Assembly: GCF_018324205.1 (NCBI RefSeq)
Contig: NZ_AP023356.1
Location: 1,240,001-1,304,000, forward strand
Reading direction: 5' to 3'
DNA length: 64,000 nucleotides
Source: Actinoplanes ianthinogenes
Lineage (GTDB): Bacteria; Actinomycetota; Actinomycetes; Mycobacteriales; Micromonosporaceae
Shown: positions 25,626 through 33,948 of the stretch, one piece after another
How positions within the stretch are numbered: position 1 is the first letter of the stretch
How the letters are laid out: the number at the start of each line of letters is the position of its first letter
Made by a program: the position numbers and the translations under genes
Notes under the pieces: generated by a model
The model's input: only the letters and a program-made list of their open reading frames with translations
Databases searched by the model: none
What the model was told of the DNA's origin: nothing

Positions 25626-27881
25626 TCAGGCCGGGGTGCTCTCCGCGGCCTGGTCCTCGATGATCGACTTGATCCGGTCGGCGCGGGTCTGGCTCTTGAC
25701 GCCGGTCACCGCGGTCACCCGGTACCGGGTCAGCTTCCCGGTGGTGCGCAGGTGCTCGTGCAGCTGCGGGCCGAACTGCTCGACGATCTCCTCGTCGCTC
25801 GGGCCGCGGCCACCCTGCGGGCGGGGCAGCAGGTGCTGCCACGGCTGGTCGCCGCCGGTCGGCTGGCCACCGAGCGCGGACAGGTAGTCGCTGACGAACT
25901 CGCGGATCGTCTCGTCGTCGAGCCGCGGCACGCTGGGGGCGAGCATCATCGCCAGTTCGCGCGGGTCGGTGACGTCGCTGCCCTCCATCTCCTCGATCAG
26001 CGCGGCCCGCAGATCCTCGATCGCCGCCATCCAGGCCGGCGAGCCGACCGGCGCGGTGACCGGGTCCGGCAGCAGGTCACGCCAGGGGTAGGCGGCGTCG
26101 CCGGGCTCGCCGTTCATCTCGCGGACGTAGTCGTTGACGAACGAGCGGACGACGCCCTCGCCCAGGTCCGGGACGCGCGGGGCGAGGGTGCGGACCAGTT
26201 CGGCGACCCGGGTGTAGGTCATCTCGGACAGGTTGTCGGCGGTGATCTCGGCGGCGACCGAGCGGGCCAGGCGCTCGACGGCGAGCCGCCACCACGGGGA
26301 GCCGACGATGTTGACGGCGCGCTGGGCCCCGGTCGGGGTGGCCGCCCAGGAAGGAAGGTTGCCGCCGCCGTTGCTGCCGTTGCCGGCGCCGCCGTTCGCG
26401 CCACCGCCGTTGCCGCCGATGCCGGTGCTGCCACCGCTCGTGCCGCCGCCGTTCTTGGCGATGCCGTTCGTGGCGGTGCCGTTCGTCGTGGTGCCGTTGG
26501 CGTGCGGGACAGGTGTCGTGGCGAGGAACGGGCGCGGAGCCGCGGCGGCCGGGATCGAGCCGAGCACCGCGGGCACCGCGCCGGGCACGGTCACCTCATC
26601 GGAGCGGCGAGGCGACGGAACCGGACCGCTCGCCAGCCCTTCCGGCTGATCGAAACCGGTCGTCGGGGCCGGCATGCCGAGCATCTCCTCCGGTGTCACC
26701 GCGGCGGCCAGCCGCTCCCCGAGCGTCGCCGTCTCCGCGGTCGAGTTCACCAGCGCGGCGAGCTGCGCCACGGTCGGCCGGACCGGCACTTCGTCGGCGG
26801 CCTGAGCCGGCGGCACGAACTGCACCGGCGGCGCACTGCGCAACGCCGCGGTCACCGACTCCTCGGCACCGGCGACGGCGGCGGCACCGACACCGGCACC
26901 CGCGGCAGCAGCCCCGGGAACCGTGGCAGCAGCGCCGGGAACCGTGGCAGCAGCGCCGGGAACGGCAGCAGCGGCGCCGGGAGCGGCGGCCACGGCCGGA
27001 ACGCCGGCGGCGACGGCGCCGGGAACAGCGGAAGCCGCATCAGCACCGAGCGGGACGGCGATCACCGGGGTCACCGGGCGCGCGTCCGCCGGGATCAGCA
27101 GGTCCATCACCCGCTGGATCCGCGCCAGCTGCCCGATCACCTCGTCCACCACCGGCTCACCGGCGGTCCGGGCATCCTTGAGCAGCCGGTTGCGCCACCA
27201 CGACTTCGGCCACCGCGCCGAGCTGACCCGGTGGTGGTTGACCACCATCCGGCGCACCTGCCGCTCGGAGGCCATCCGGGCCAGATCCGGGTCGTCGTCC
27301 GGGATCAGCCAGCCCCAGCGCTCGGCGAGCCGCCGCGGGCTGTAGGCGAACCGGCCACGCCGGACCCGCTGCCCGGCCGCGGTCAGCGCCGCCCACCACA
27401 TCAGGAAGATCACGCAGGGCACCGCGAGCCGCAGCAGCTTCTCGGTGCCGGTGACCGCGTTGCTGGCCACGATGATGCCGGAGACGGCCGCGATCAGCGC
27501 CGCGATCCACAGCATCGGGCCGGGGTGACCGGGCGTCTCGATCTTGCCGTCCGGGCCGTAGACAGTGGTGTTCCGGTACTGCTCGGCGGCGAGCGAGGTG
27601 GCCGTCAGGAAGCAGATCTCGAAGACCGCGAAGACCAGGATCGCGAACACCTTGGGCAGGTGCAGCTGCTCGGTGGCGATCACCCACATGCCCTCGGCGT
27701 TGAGCAGCAGCGCCAGGTTCATGCTGAAGGAGAGCGCGATCGGGCGCAGCGGCTTGCCGGAGCGCTTCGCCCAGATCGCGAAGCCGATCAGCAGGAGGAC
27801 GCCGATCGCACCAGCGATCAGCGAGACCAGGGCCGCGTAGTCCTGCCACAGGTTGGCGAGCTGATCGTTGAACTGCTTCAT
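25626..27881 (-). CDS. DUF2637-like membrane protein with long low-complexity linker
   Basis: 751 residues. Residues 1-~190 contain about five helices (YAALVSLIAGAIGVLLLIGF, IALSFSMNLALLLNAEGMWV, VFAILVFAVFEICFLTATSL, LWIAALIAAVSGIIVAS, LLRLAVPCVIFLMWWAALTA), resembling DUF2637/Spd-type membrane proteins of actinobacterial conjugative plasmids and integrative elements. A soluble region with RRMVVNHHRVSSARWPKSWW follows, then an Ala/Pro/Val repeat linker (about 280-340) and an Asn/Gly-rich linker, and a C-terminal half with three related helical blocks ending in DYVREMNG, DYLSALGG and the terminal KSIIEDQAA. ATG at 27881 overlaps the RHH gene stop (ATGA). Role in DNA transfer is an inference. 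Confidence 0.7.
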   Translation of the reverse strand: MKQFNDQLANLWQDYAALVSLIAGAIGVLLLIGFAIWAKRSGKPLRPIALSFSMNLALLLNAEGMWVIATEQLHLPKVFAILVFAVFEICFLTATSLAAEQYRNTTVYGPDGKIETPGHPGPMLWIAALIAAVSGIIVASNAVTGTEKLLRLAVPCVIFLMWWAALTAAGQRVRRGRFAYSPRRLAERWGWLIPDDDPDLARMASERQVRRMVVNHHRVSSARWPKSWWRNRLLKDARTAGEPVVDEVIGQLARIQRVMDLLIPADARPVTPVIAVPLGADAASAVPGAVAAGVPAVAAAPGAAAAVPGAAATVPGAAATVPGAAAAGAGVGAAAVAGAEESVTAALRSAPPVQFVPPAQAADEVPVRPTVAQLAALVNSTAETATLGERLAAAVTPEEMLGMPAPTTGFDQPEGLASGPVPSPRRSDEVTVPGAVPAVLGSIPAAAAPRPFLATTPVPHANGTTTNGTATNGIAKNGGGTSGGSTGIGGNGGGANGGAGNGSNGGGNLPSWAATPTGAQRAVNIVGSPWWRLAVERLARSVAAEITADNLSEMTYTRVAELVRTLAPRVPDLGEGVVRSFVNDYVREMNGEPGDAAYPWRDLLPDPVTAPVGSPAWMAAIEDLRAALIEEMEGSDVTDPRELAMMLAPSVPRLDDETIREFVSDYLSALGGQPTGGDQPWQHLLPRPQGGRGPSDEEIVEQFGPQLHEHLRTTGKLTRYRVTAVTGVKSQTRADRIKSIIEDQAAESTPA

Positions 27882-28261
27882 GCGGGGAGACCCTTCATCG
27901 GAGCCGCAAGGTACGCGTCGAGTGCGGCCGCGATCAGCGCGGACCGGTTGCCGGCGGTGTGCCGGTCGGCCAGCCCGTCGATCACGGCGAGGTTCTCCTG
28001 GTTCGGCCGGATCGACACCTGCACCTGGTCCTCCCGGTGCTGGCGCCGGCCGGAACGCTGTGCCACGAACAGGCCGCCCTCGGGCATGGGGGCGCCGGTG
28101 AGCTCGGCCAGGCGGGGGTGCGTGTCGTTCAGCGCGTCGAACACGATCTGGGTGTGTGACCGCCCGGTCGCCGCGGCGTGCGCCCGGAGCCGGGACCGCA
28201 GGCTGACCGCGAGATAGACCACCACACTGCTCCCGGTGATCGTGTGTGCGCTGCCTGGCAC
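27878..28261 (-). CDS. Small protein with two ribbon-helix-helix-like segments
   Basis: 127 residues from GTG 28259-28261, preferred because AGGAGGG lies six bases before it; the longer in-frame ATG at 28288 has no such site. Two RHH-like units are seen: VVYLAVSLRSRLRAHAAATG plus the following helix, and QVSIRPNQENLAVIDGLADR plus ALIAAALDAYL. Tandem CopG/Arc-like folds suggest a DNA-binding autoregulator or partition/transfer accessory. The stop overlaps the DUF2637-like gene by ATGA, so the two form one operon. Confidence 0.72.
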   Translation of the reverse strand: MPGSAHTITGSSVVVYLAVSLRSRLRAHAAATGRSHTQIVFDALNDTHPRLAELTGAPMPEGGLFVAQRSGRRQHREDQVQVSIRPNQENLAVIDGLADRHTAGNRSALIAAALDAYLAAPMKGLPA

Positions 28262-28574
28262 GGCGGACCCTCCTCGTCGTCGGGGCATTCTTACTGGCGC
28301 GGATTTCTACCACGTAACCGCCCCGCCCGCGAAAAGGCGCGCTCTCACGAGTGCTATCCGATAGCTACCGGCAAGCGGTCGGCCGCTTGCTGCCCATCAA
28401 CCTGATCCTTCCGTACGCCCGAAGCCCCTCCCCACCGCACACCACCACTCAGCCGCCCAGCCCAGCCCAGCGCCCACCCACCCTTGGGGGCAGGCCCCCG
28501 CTGCCAGTGTGGCGAAGATCGTGCCTCCTCGCAGACGACCTGTGGACGACCCGCCAGTGTGGACAACGCCAACC
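28262..28574. other. Intergenic region upstream of the RHH operon, no gene seen
   Basis: Contains the upstream region of the RHH gene and Pro/Cys-type low-complexity bases (CCCAGCCCAGCCCAGCGCCC near 28454-28473). GAGTGCTATCCGATAGCTACC at 28347-28367 contains the palindrome GCTATCCGATAGC, a possible operator for the RHH protein. No coding potential was found. Confidence 0.4.
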
Positions 28575-29290
28575 CCACCAACCCCGGCTGGTCGTGGTGG
28601 CCCTATCCGACCCCGCGATACGGCCACCTGCACCAGCTCGACCACTCCGGCTGGCCGTGGTGGCCCCATCCGCCAGCGCGATAGGGCCACCACGGCCAGC
28701 CGAAGCCGCCGACCCGGCCCTGCGGTCACCACTGACTGGCGACAGCCAACGGGCCTACGGCCCCTTTGACTGGCCGGAGTCGACGGGCTGGTCCCCACGG
28801 CCCCTTCCCAAGCCGCGGCAGGGCCACCACGACCAGCCGCACCCGTCGAGCTGGCACCTACGGCCCTTGACCTGGCCGACATAGGGCCACCACGACCAGC
28901 CCCACCCGTCGAGCTGGCACCTACAGCCCTTGACCTGGCCGAAATAGGGCCACCACGACCAGCCCCACCCGTCGAGCTGGCACCTACAGCCCTTGACCTG
29001 GCCGAAATAGGGCCACCACGACCAGCCCCACCCGTCGAGCTGGCACCTACAGCCCTTAACTTGGCCGGGATAGGGCCACCACGACCAGCCCCACCCGTCG
29101 AGCTGGCACCTACAGCCCTTGACCTGGCCGAAATAGGGCCACCACGACCAGCCCCACCCGTCGAGCTGGCACCTACGGCCCTTGACCTGGCCGAGATAGG
29201 GCCACCAAGACCAGCCGCACCCGTCGAGCTGGCGCCTATGGCCCTTGACTTGGCCGAGATAGGGCCACCACGGCCAGCCGGGCGGTTGGC
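28575..29290. repeat. Long hairpin repeat field with 63-bp tandem units
   Basis: ATAGGGCC/ATAGGGC recurs at 28881, 28944, 29007, 29070, 29133, 29196 and 29259, a strict 63-bp period. Each unit reads GGGCCACCACGACCAGCC, a CCCGTCGAGCTGGCACCTA block and CCCTTGACCTGGCCGAAAT. Upstream, a single copy at 28649-28701 is an almost perfect 22-bp hairpin (GGCTGGCCGTGGTGGCCC paired with GGGCCACCACGGCCAGCC). Because 63 is divisible by three, frames stay open on both strands; the minus frame (28755-29492) would encode 21-residue repeats with core GWSWWPY. I regard the field as non-coding because the same repeat family occurs elsewhere with stops. Confidence 0.85.
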
Positions 29291-29494
29291 GGTCCGGGTA
29301 GGCGCCTTGCCCGAACGAGGGCACTACCGGCGTACCCGAATAATCGGACCCGGGGCAGGGAGCACCGAGCGGATCATGACCGGATGCGGGCCGGCTTGAG
29401 TTGGTGCCGGGCGAACCAGGGGCGGCGGCCGGGTCAGCGAGAAGACGCTGCGTGGCCTGGGACGCAAACCCCGGCCCCCAGCAGACCGCCACTG

Positions 29495-29570
29495 ACAGCA
29501 GACCGCATCAACAGCAGACCGCATCACCAGCAGACCGCATCACCAGCAGACCGCATCAACAGCAGACCGT
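29495..29570. repeat. 16-bp tandem repeat, nearly five copies
   Basis: ACAGCAGACCGCATCA (or CCAGCAGACCGCATCA) repeats at 29495, 29511, 29527, 29543 and partly 29559. It lies between the 63-bp hairpin field and the terminator at 29583. The period is not a multiple of three. No coding role seen. Confidence 0.88.
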
Positions 29571-29582
29571 GGCGGCATGCAA

Positions 29583-29604
29583 AAGGGGCCCCGGAGGGCC
29601 CCTT
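29583..29604 (-). terminator. Rho-independent terminator of the three-repeat secreted protein
   Basis: Stem AAGGGGCCC (29583-29591), loop CGGA, stem GGGCCCCTT (29596-29604). Read on the minus strand the stem is followed by TTTT, giving a classic intrinsic terminator 17 bp after the stop of the minus-strand gene. Confidence 0.85.
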
Positions 29605-29620
29605 CCGCTTCAGTACGTCG

Positions 29621-30802
29621 TCACTTGTTCAGCGAGCAGGTGGAGAGCCCCTCAGCGTTCAGGTTCGGCTTGGCGGCGGCGCGCCCGATCGCGGTCTCCA
29701 TCCGGTTGATCGTCGCGAACCGCTTGTCCTCCAGCGGGCCGAGGATCGCGTTCTGGATGAAGTTCTTTCCACCCTGGCCGACGGTGTTGGCCAGCCGCTT
29801 GTTCGCCTCCTGGATCTGGGTCTGGAGCAGCGCCAGGTTCCGATCGATCTCGGCCTGCGCCGACGCCGGGATCGCCACGTTGATCTTCACGTCCGGGCAA
29901 TTCACGGTCGGTGCGTTCGCGGCCGCCTCGGCCGGGTCCTGCGCCTGCACCGAGGTCTGCTCCGGCGCCGCGTTGCCGCCGCCGTTCGCGTTCAGCGAGC
30001 AGGGCGCCAGGCCCTCGGCGTTCAGGTCCGGCTTGGCGGCGGCCCGCCCGATCGCGGTCTCCATCCGGTTGATCGTCGCGAACCGCTTGTCCTCCAGCGG
30101 GCCGAGGATCGCGTTCTGGATGAAGTTCTTTCCACCCTGGCCGACGGTGTCGACGAGTCGCTTGTTCGCTTCCTGAATCTGCGTGTTCAACAGCGCGAGA
30201 TTGCGCTCGATCTCGGCCTTGGCCGAAGCCGGAACGGCCGGGAGTTTGTCACCGACAGTCGGGCAGTTCACCGTCGGAACACCGGTCGCCGCGCCGTTTC
30301 CGTTCGACCCCGCGGTCGCGGTCGCCGCGGCAACCGCGGTCGGTTCCGGCGCCGCATTACCGCCGCCGTTCGCGTTCAGCGCACACGTGGCGAGCGCGTC
30401 GACCGGCAGATTCGGCTTGGCCGCGACCCGCCCGATGGAAATGGCGATCCGGTCGATCGTCGAGGCCCGCTTGTCCTTCAGCGGCCCGAGGATCGCGTTC
30501 TGGATGAAGTTCTTTCCGCCCTGTCCGACGGTGCTGGCGAGGCGCTTGTTCGCCTCCTGGATCTGGGTGTTCAGCAGCGCCAGGTTCCGCTCGACCTCGG
30601 CCTTGGCCTTGGCCGGGATCGCCGGCAGCTGTGGTGCGACCTGCGGACAGTTCACCGTGGGCACGGCGTCCGAGGTGGCCGCGTTCGCCACACCCAGGCC
30701 AACACCGACCAGGGCAACCGCGACGCCCGCGATGCCGGCAACCCGCCAGCGCCGGACGTTGGACTCCCCCGCGTTGCTCCGGTAGCTCCGGTACCGCTTC
30801 AT
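29621..30802 (-). CDS. Secreted protein of three ~120-residue repeats, unknown family
   Basis: 393 residues: basic N-terminus, one hydrophobic signal segment (VAGIAGVAVALVGVGLGVANA) with cleavage near ANA-AT, then three homologous domains. Each starts with PTVNCP, runs through RNLALLNTQIQEANKRL, VGQGGKNFIQNAILGPL and IGR.AAKP.L, and ends in C.LN; the two Cys per unit probably pair. Domains are joined by Gly/Asn/Ala linkers. Domains 2 and 3 are almost identical, also at DNA level. Probably a secreted, disulfide-bonded helical protein; function unknown. Expression may be controlled through GGGAACGCTCCC at 30849. Confidence 0.78.
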   Translation of the reverse strand: MKRYRSYRSNAGESNVRRWRVAGIAGVAVALVGVGLGVANAATSDAVPTVNCPQVAPQLPAIPAKAKAEVERNLALLNTQIQEANKRLASTVGQGGKNFIQNAILGPLKDKRASTIDRIAISIGRVAAKPNLPVDALATCALNANGGGNAAPEPTAVAAATATAGSNGNGAATGVPTVNCPTVGDKLPAVPASAKAEIERNLALLNTQIQEANKRLVDTVGQGGKNFIQNAILGPLEDKRFATINRMETAIGRAAAKPDLNAEGLAPCSLNANGGGNAAPEQTSVQAQDPAEAAANAPTVNCPDVKINVAIPASAQAEIDRNLALLQTQIQEANKRLANTVGQGGKNFIQNAILGPLEDKRFATINRMETAIGRAAAKPNLNAEGLSTCSLNK

Positions 30803-30848
30803 GTGTGTTGCCCTCCTGCTCGGACCGTGTTTCTCAACTCGTCCTTAC

Positions 30849-30860
30849 GGGAACGCTCCC
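30849..30860. promoter_or_regulatory. Candidate regulatory palindrome GGGAACGCTCCC
   Basis: GGGA-ACGC-TCCC lies 47 bp upstream of the start of the three-repeat secreted gene and resembles LacI-family (CebR/MalR-like) operators. The rest of the 334-bp gap (30803-31136) is AT-rich for this genome, with inverted AACTTAAGG (near 30885) and CCTTAAGTT (near 30948), and CGGGTGGCCCG followed by TTTTTT at 31109-31125, a weak plus-strand terminator-like stem. No gene is seen in the gap. Confidence 0.4.
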
Positions 30861-31136
30861 ACCGCGGATCGAACTAAAGGAAAACTTAAGGAACGGACCG
30901 CTGCTTTCTTAAGGTCCCACTTATCTCACTCACGGGTGACCAGCGGCCTTAAGTTTCTTTCCAGAAAAACCCTTCTTCCCTACGCACAACGACCTCGACA
31001 ACCGCAAGCAATCGTCCCGTGACTACACGCGATCATCGCTTCACTCCGGGCCGCCCGGCGACCGCCGGGCTGAATCCGTGGTATCGGTCCGCGCTGCCCG
31101 CCCCATTCCGGGTGGCCCGTTTTTTCCGGTGATCGT

Positions 31137-31871
31137 GTGTCAGACTCGGCCACCATGAATCTGCCTCCCGAGGTCCGAGCGCTCACCCGAACCCGTCTCG
31201 ACGCGGATTCCGCCGACTGGCTCCTCGGCCAGGCCCGCCCCTCGATCGCCTACGAGGTGGCCGACGAGGGCTGGAGCGCGATCGGCGGCGACCCCGCGGT
31301 CGCCGCCTTCGCCTGGCCGTCGTATCAGGGCGAGCCGATGCTGATGCTGGCCCAGATCGACTGCGCCGAGTCGGCCGGCCTGCTCGGCCCCGACTGGCCG
31401 TTCCCGGACACCGGCCGCCTGCTCTTCTTCCACGACGACGACTTCCGAGCCCCGTGGGGCGGCGCGGAGGGCGACGACGGCTGCCACGTCCTGCACGTCG
31501 CGACCGACCCGGTCGCCCCGCTCCCCCCGGCCCGCCGCACCATCCCGGTCCTGCCCCTCGACCCGGCACCCCAGGCCACCCTCCCCGGCTGGGAGGACGG
31601 CCTCGACCTGACCGCCAACATCAGCGATCCCCGCGCCCTGATCCACCTCCAGGAGGAGATCCGCCCCCTCCTCCCCGTCCCGAGCCACCGCCTGCTCGGC
31701 CACCACGACAAGCTGGCCACCCCGGTCGACGGCCACCGCCCGCTGCTCCAGATAGCCGCCGAGGAGGGCACCGCCTGGGGCGAGGTGGTAGCCGTCACCT
31801 TCTGGATCACCGAGGCAGACCTCAAGGCCGGCGTCCTCACCAACGTCCGCCGCACCTACGAGGTCGCCTGA
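31137..31871 (+). CDS. DUF1963 (YwqG-like) protein
   Basis: 244 residues. Matches the DUF1963/YwqG pattern: AFAWPSYQGEPMLMLAQIDC, GLLGPDWPFPDTGRLLFFHD, GGAEGDDGCHVLHV, and the C-terminal HRLLGHHDKL followed by LLQIAAEEG. Family function is unknown. No signal or membrane segment. Start may be GTG 31137 or ATG 31155; neither has a strong ribosome site. Appears monocistronic. Confidence 0.78.
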   Translation: MSDSATMNLPPEVRALTRTRLDADSADWLLGQARPSIAYEVADEGWSAIGGDPAVAAFAWPSYQGEPMLMLAQIDCAESAGLLGPDWPFPDTGRLLFFHDDDFRAPWGGAEGDDGCHVLHVATDPVAPLPPARRTIPVLPLDPAPQATLPGWEDGLDLTANISDPRALIHLQEEIRPLLPVPSHRLLGHHDKLATPVDGHRPLLQIAAEEGTAWGEVVAVTFWITEADLKAGVLTNVRRTYEVA

Positions 31872-31894
31872 CCCCCTGGCGGGAAGGCCGCGAT

Positions 31895-32179
31895 TCAGGG
31901 CGTGCGCCTGCCGGTGCGGTGGATGAGGGCGCCGAGGGTCAGCGCGGCGGCGGCCAGCGGAAGCGGCAGGAGCCATTCCAGGGCGCCGGTGCCCCGGTCG
32001 GGTTCGAGAGTGGTGAACTCTTCGATCCAGGTGGGGAGCAGGGCGGCCACGAACATCAGGGTGGCGCTGACCACGGCGAGGATCAGTCGGAGACGGGCTC
32101 GGCGGGCCTGCGGGGGCACGGGAGTGCCGATCCCCGCGCGGCGCGGCGTCCTGCTCCGCCTGTGCGCTGCACGGCTCAT
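31895..32179 (-). CDS. Small two-helix membrane protein
   Basis: About 94 residues from ATG 32177-32179. Strongly basic N-terminus (RRSRTPRRAGIG), then two hydrophobic segments (LRLILAVVSATLMFVAALLP and LLPLPLAAAALTLGALI). An in-frame TTG at 32242 would lengthen it. No family recognised. It lies 54 bp upstream of, and on the opposite side from, the pectate-lyase operon end. Confidence 0.5.
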   Translation of the reverse strand: MSRAAHRRSRTPRRAGIGTPVPPQARRARLRLILAVVSATLMFVAALLPTWIEEFTTLEPDRGTGALEWLLPLPLAAAALTLGALIHRTGRRTP

Positions 32180-32300
32180 AGGGGAACGGTCCGCGCGGCT
32201 CCGGAGGCTTGTCAATGCGGTGCCGCGGATATGACGGGACAACCACCCGCCCGTGCCGGGTGGACCGGCACGGGCGGGACGGAGGCGTACCGAAAGGGTG

Positions 32301-33581
32301 TTACTTGAGAACGAGGCGGCCCGCGCCGGACTGTGCGGTGACCACCGCCGGCACCCGCGCGGCCGGGGTGAGCGGGCCGGGCCGCAGCGTGGGCGTCCAC
32401 CCCGCGTCGGTGGCCAGGTCCGGGTCGTGCGTGGCGTTGTACTCGGCCAGCAGGTTCACCTCGGTGATCGGGCCGGTGCCGACCCGGGTGAGGGTGCCCT
32501 TCTCGGTCATCCCGGGGCCGCCCCAGTTGTAGACCGCGGCGTCGAGCGGGATGTCGGCGCTGCGCAGGAAGAAGTTGTTCTCCGCGTAGATCGCCGAGTA
32601 GACGCCGACGCCCCAGGAGTACTGGTAGGTGTCCTCGTCGGTGGCGTAGTAGTAGTTGTCGTAGACGTCCACCTGTCCGAATCGGACACGGGGGACGCGC
32701 TGCCCGGTGTTGGCGAACCTGTTGTGGTGGATCGTGACGCGCAGCTTGCCGACGTCCGCGCCGACCGTGTTGGTGGAACCGATCAGCATCGTCTTGTCGT
32801 GTTCCTGGAAGACGTTGTAGGAGATCGTCACCAGGTCGGAGGCCCGGATCACGTCGAGCGCGCCGTCGTGCACCTGGTACGGCCGGCCGTAATACAGCGG
32901 CTGGTCCGCGTCGACGTTGTTGCCGTCGCTGAACGTGTTGTGGTCCGCCCAGACGTGGGTGGAACCGGTCAGCGTGATCAGGTCGTAGGCCGAGTTCCAG
33001 TTGCCGGCCGAGCCGTCGGTCGGATCCCAGGCCGGGAAGCAGTCGGCGGCGTCCTCCAGCCGCAGATTGCGGATGATCACGTTGTCGCTTCCGGCGACCA
33101 GCAGGTTGAGCCCGACCAGCCGGGCGTTGGCCAGGCCGAAGATGGTCGTGTTGGAGGGCACCTTGAGCTGGACGTCGGCGGCCTGGGTCTTCGCGGATCG
33201 GACCCGGGCGTCCTCGAGGGGACCGGCCGGTTTGGTGGTCACGCCCTGGTACGCGGCCAGGAACGCGTCGAGCGAATACCCCGGGTCGGCGTAGGAGGCG
33301 CAGTCGCCGTCGGGCCGGAGGGTGCCGGCGACCAGGATGATCCGGGGTGCGGTGCCGGCGACGGCCAGCGCGGTGGCGAGTTCGTCACGGGTCCGGACGA
33401 CGGACACGTGGTCGTCGGTGGCGGCGGAGCCACCGGTGGTCCCGTTGGCCCAGCCGTCGTCGACGGGGAGGACCTCACGGGCGGCGGCGGGGACGGTGCC
33501 GGTCGCGGCGGATGCGGGGACGGTGGCGACGCCGGCCAGGAGGAGGCCGAACGTCACCACGAGAGCGGTTCTTCGGGGCAT
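32301..33581 (-). CDS. Secreted pectate lyase, PL1 family
   Basis: 426 residues. Signal peptide (MPRRTALVVTFGLLLAG, cleavage near ASA-AT). Parallel beta-helix features of polysaccharide lyase family 1: SNTTIFGLANARLVGLNLLV, NVIIRNLRLEDAADCFP, HVWADHNTFSDGN, ISYNVFQEHDKTMLIGS and RVPRVRFGQVDVYDNYYY, which carries the catalytic-Arg motif RxPRxRxG. Cleaves polygalacturonate outside the cell by beta-elimination. GGAGTG lies before the ATG. It is the last gene of the minus-strand uronate operon, 31 bp after the cupin gene, supplying substrate to the importer and uronate enzymes encoded upstream. Confidence 0.94.
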   Translation of the reverse strand: MPRRTALVVTFGLLLAGVATVPASAATGTVPAAAREVLPVDDGWANGTTGGSAATDDHVSVVRTRDELATALAVAGTAPRIILVAGTLRPDGDCASYADPGYSLDAFLAAYQGVTTKPAGPLEDARVRSAKTQAADVQLKVPSNTTIFGLANARLVGLNLLVAGSDNVIIRNLRLEDAADCFPAWDPTDGSAGNWNSAYDLITLTGSTHVWADHNTFSDGNNVDADQPLYYGRPYQVHDGALDVIRASDLVTISYNVFQEHDKTMLIGSTNTVGADVGKLRVTIHHNRFANTGQRVPRVRFGQVDVYDNYYYATDEDTYQYSWGVGVYSAIYAENNFFLRSADIPLDAAVYNWGGPGMTEKGTLTRVGTGPITEVNLLAEYNATHDPDLATDAGWTPTLRPGPLTPAARVPAVVTAQSGAGRLVLK

Positions 33582-33612
33582 GGGTCACTCCAAAAGCGAC
33601 ACAGGAGGAACG

Positions 33613-33948
33613 TCAGGAAAGGGGTTCCAGGTGCATCCACACGAAGATCAGCGGTTGTTCACCCCGGCTGATCAGGTGGTGGTCCTCACCCGGCTCGAAG
33701 AGCACCGCCTCGCCGGCCTGGAACTTCTCCACCTCGGCACCCTCCACCTCGATCACCCCGCTGCCCTGCACGATCACGAAGATCTCGGGCACCGGGTGCA
33801 CGTGCCGCCCCGGCTCGTCATGCGTCCGGAAGTTCGGCTCCGCATAGACCCGGAAACCGCCTTTCTGTACGACGTGACCGGGCAGAACACTGGTGAAGGT
33901 GGGCCCTCGGTGATGGGCTTCGAGCTCAGCGATGCTCAGCTTGCGCAC
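33613..33948 (-). CDS. Small cupin protein (KdgF-like candidate)
   Basis: 111 residues, single cupin domain with metal-site pattern GRHVHPVPEIFVIVQGSG and a second motif GEAVLFEPGEDHHLI. In pectin loci, small cupins such as KdgF linearise 4,5-unsaturated galacturonate released by lyases; that role fits the neighbour pectate lyase but is an inference. GTG start with GAGGAG six bases upstream. Overlaps the preceding Gfo/Idh gene by 23 bp. Confidence 0.82.
   Translation of the reverse strand: MRKLSIAELEAHHRGPTFTSVLPGHVVQKGGFRVYAEPNFRTHDEPGRHVHPVPEIFVIVQGSGVIEVEGAEVEKFQAGEAVLFEPGEDHHLISRGEQPLIFVWMHLEPLS

Noticed and set aside
25279..25842. 187-residue minus-strand open frame across the 15-bp repeats
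   Set aside because: Crosses a terminator hairpin and overlaps the DUF2637-like gene; low-complexity Ala/Arg/Pro composition.
28575..29290. CRISPR array
   Set aside because: Whole 63-bp unit is repeated; there is no alternation of constant repeat and unique spacer, and no cas genes.
31109..31125. Intrinsic terminator CGGGTGGCCCG with six T
   Set aside because: Stem of only four pairs and located just before a plus-strand gene; kept only as a remark.
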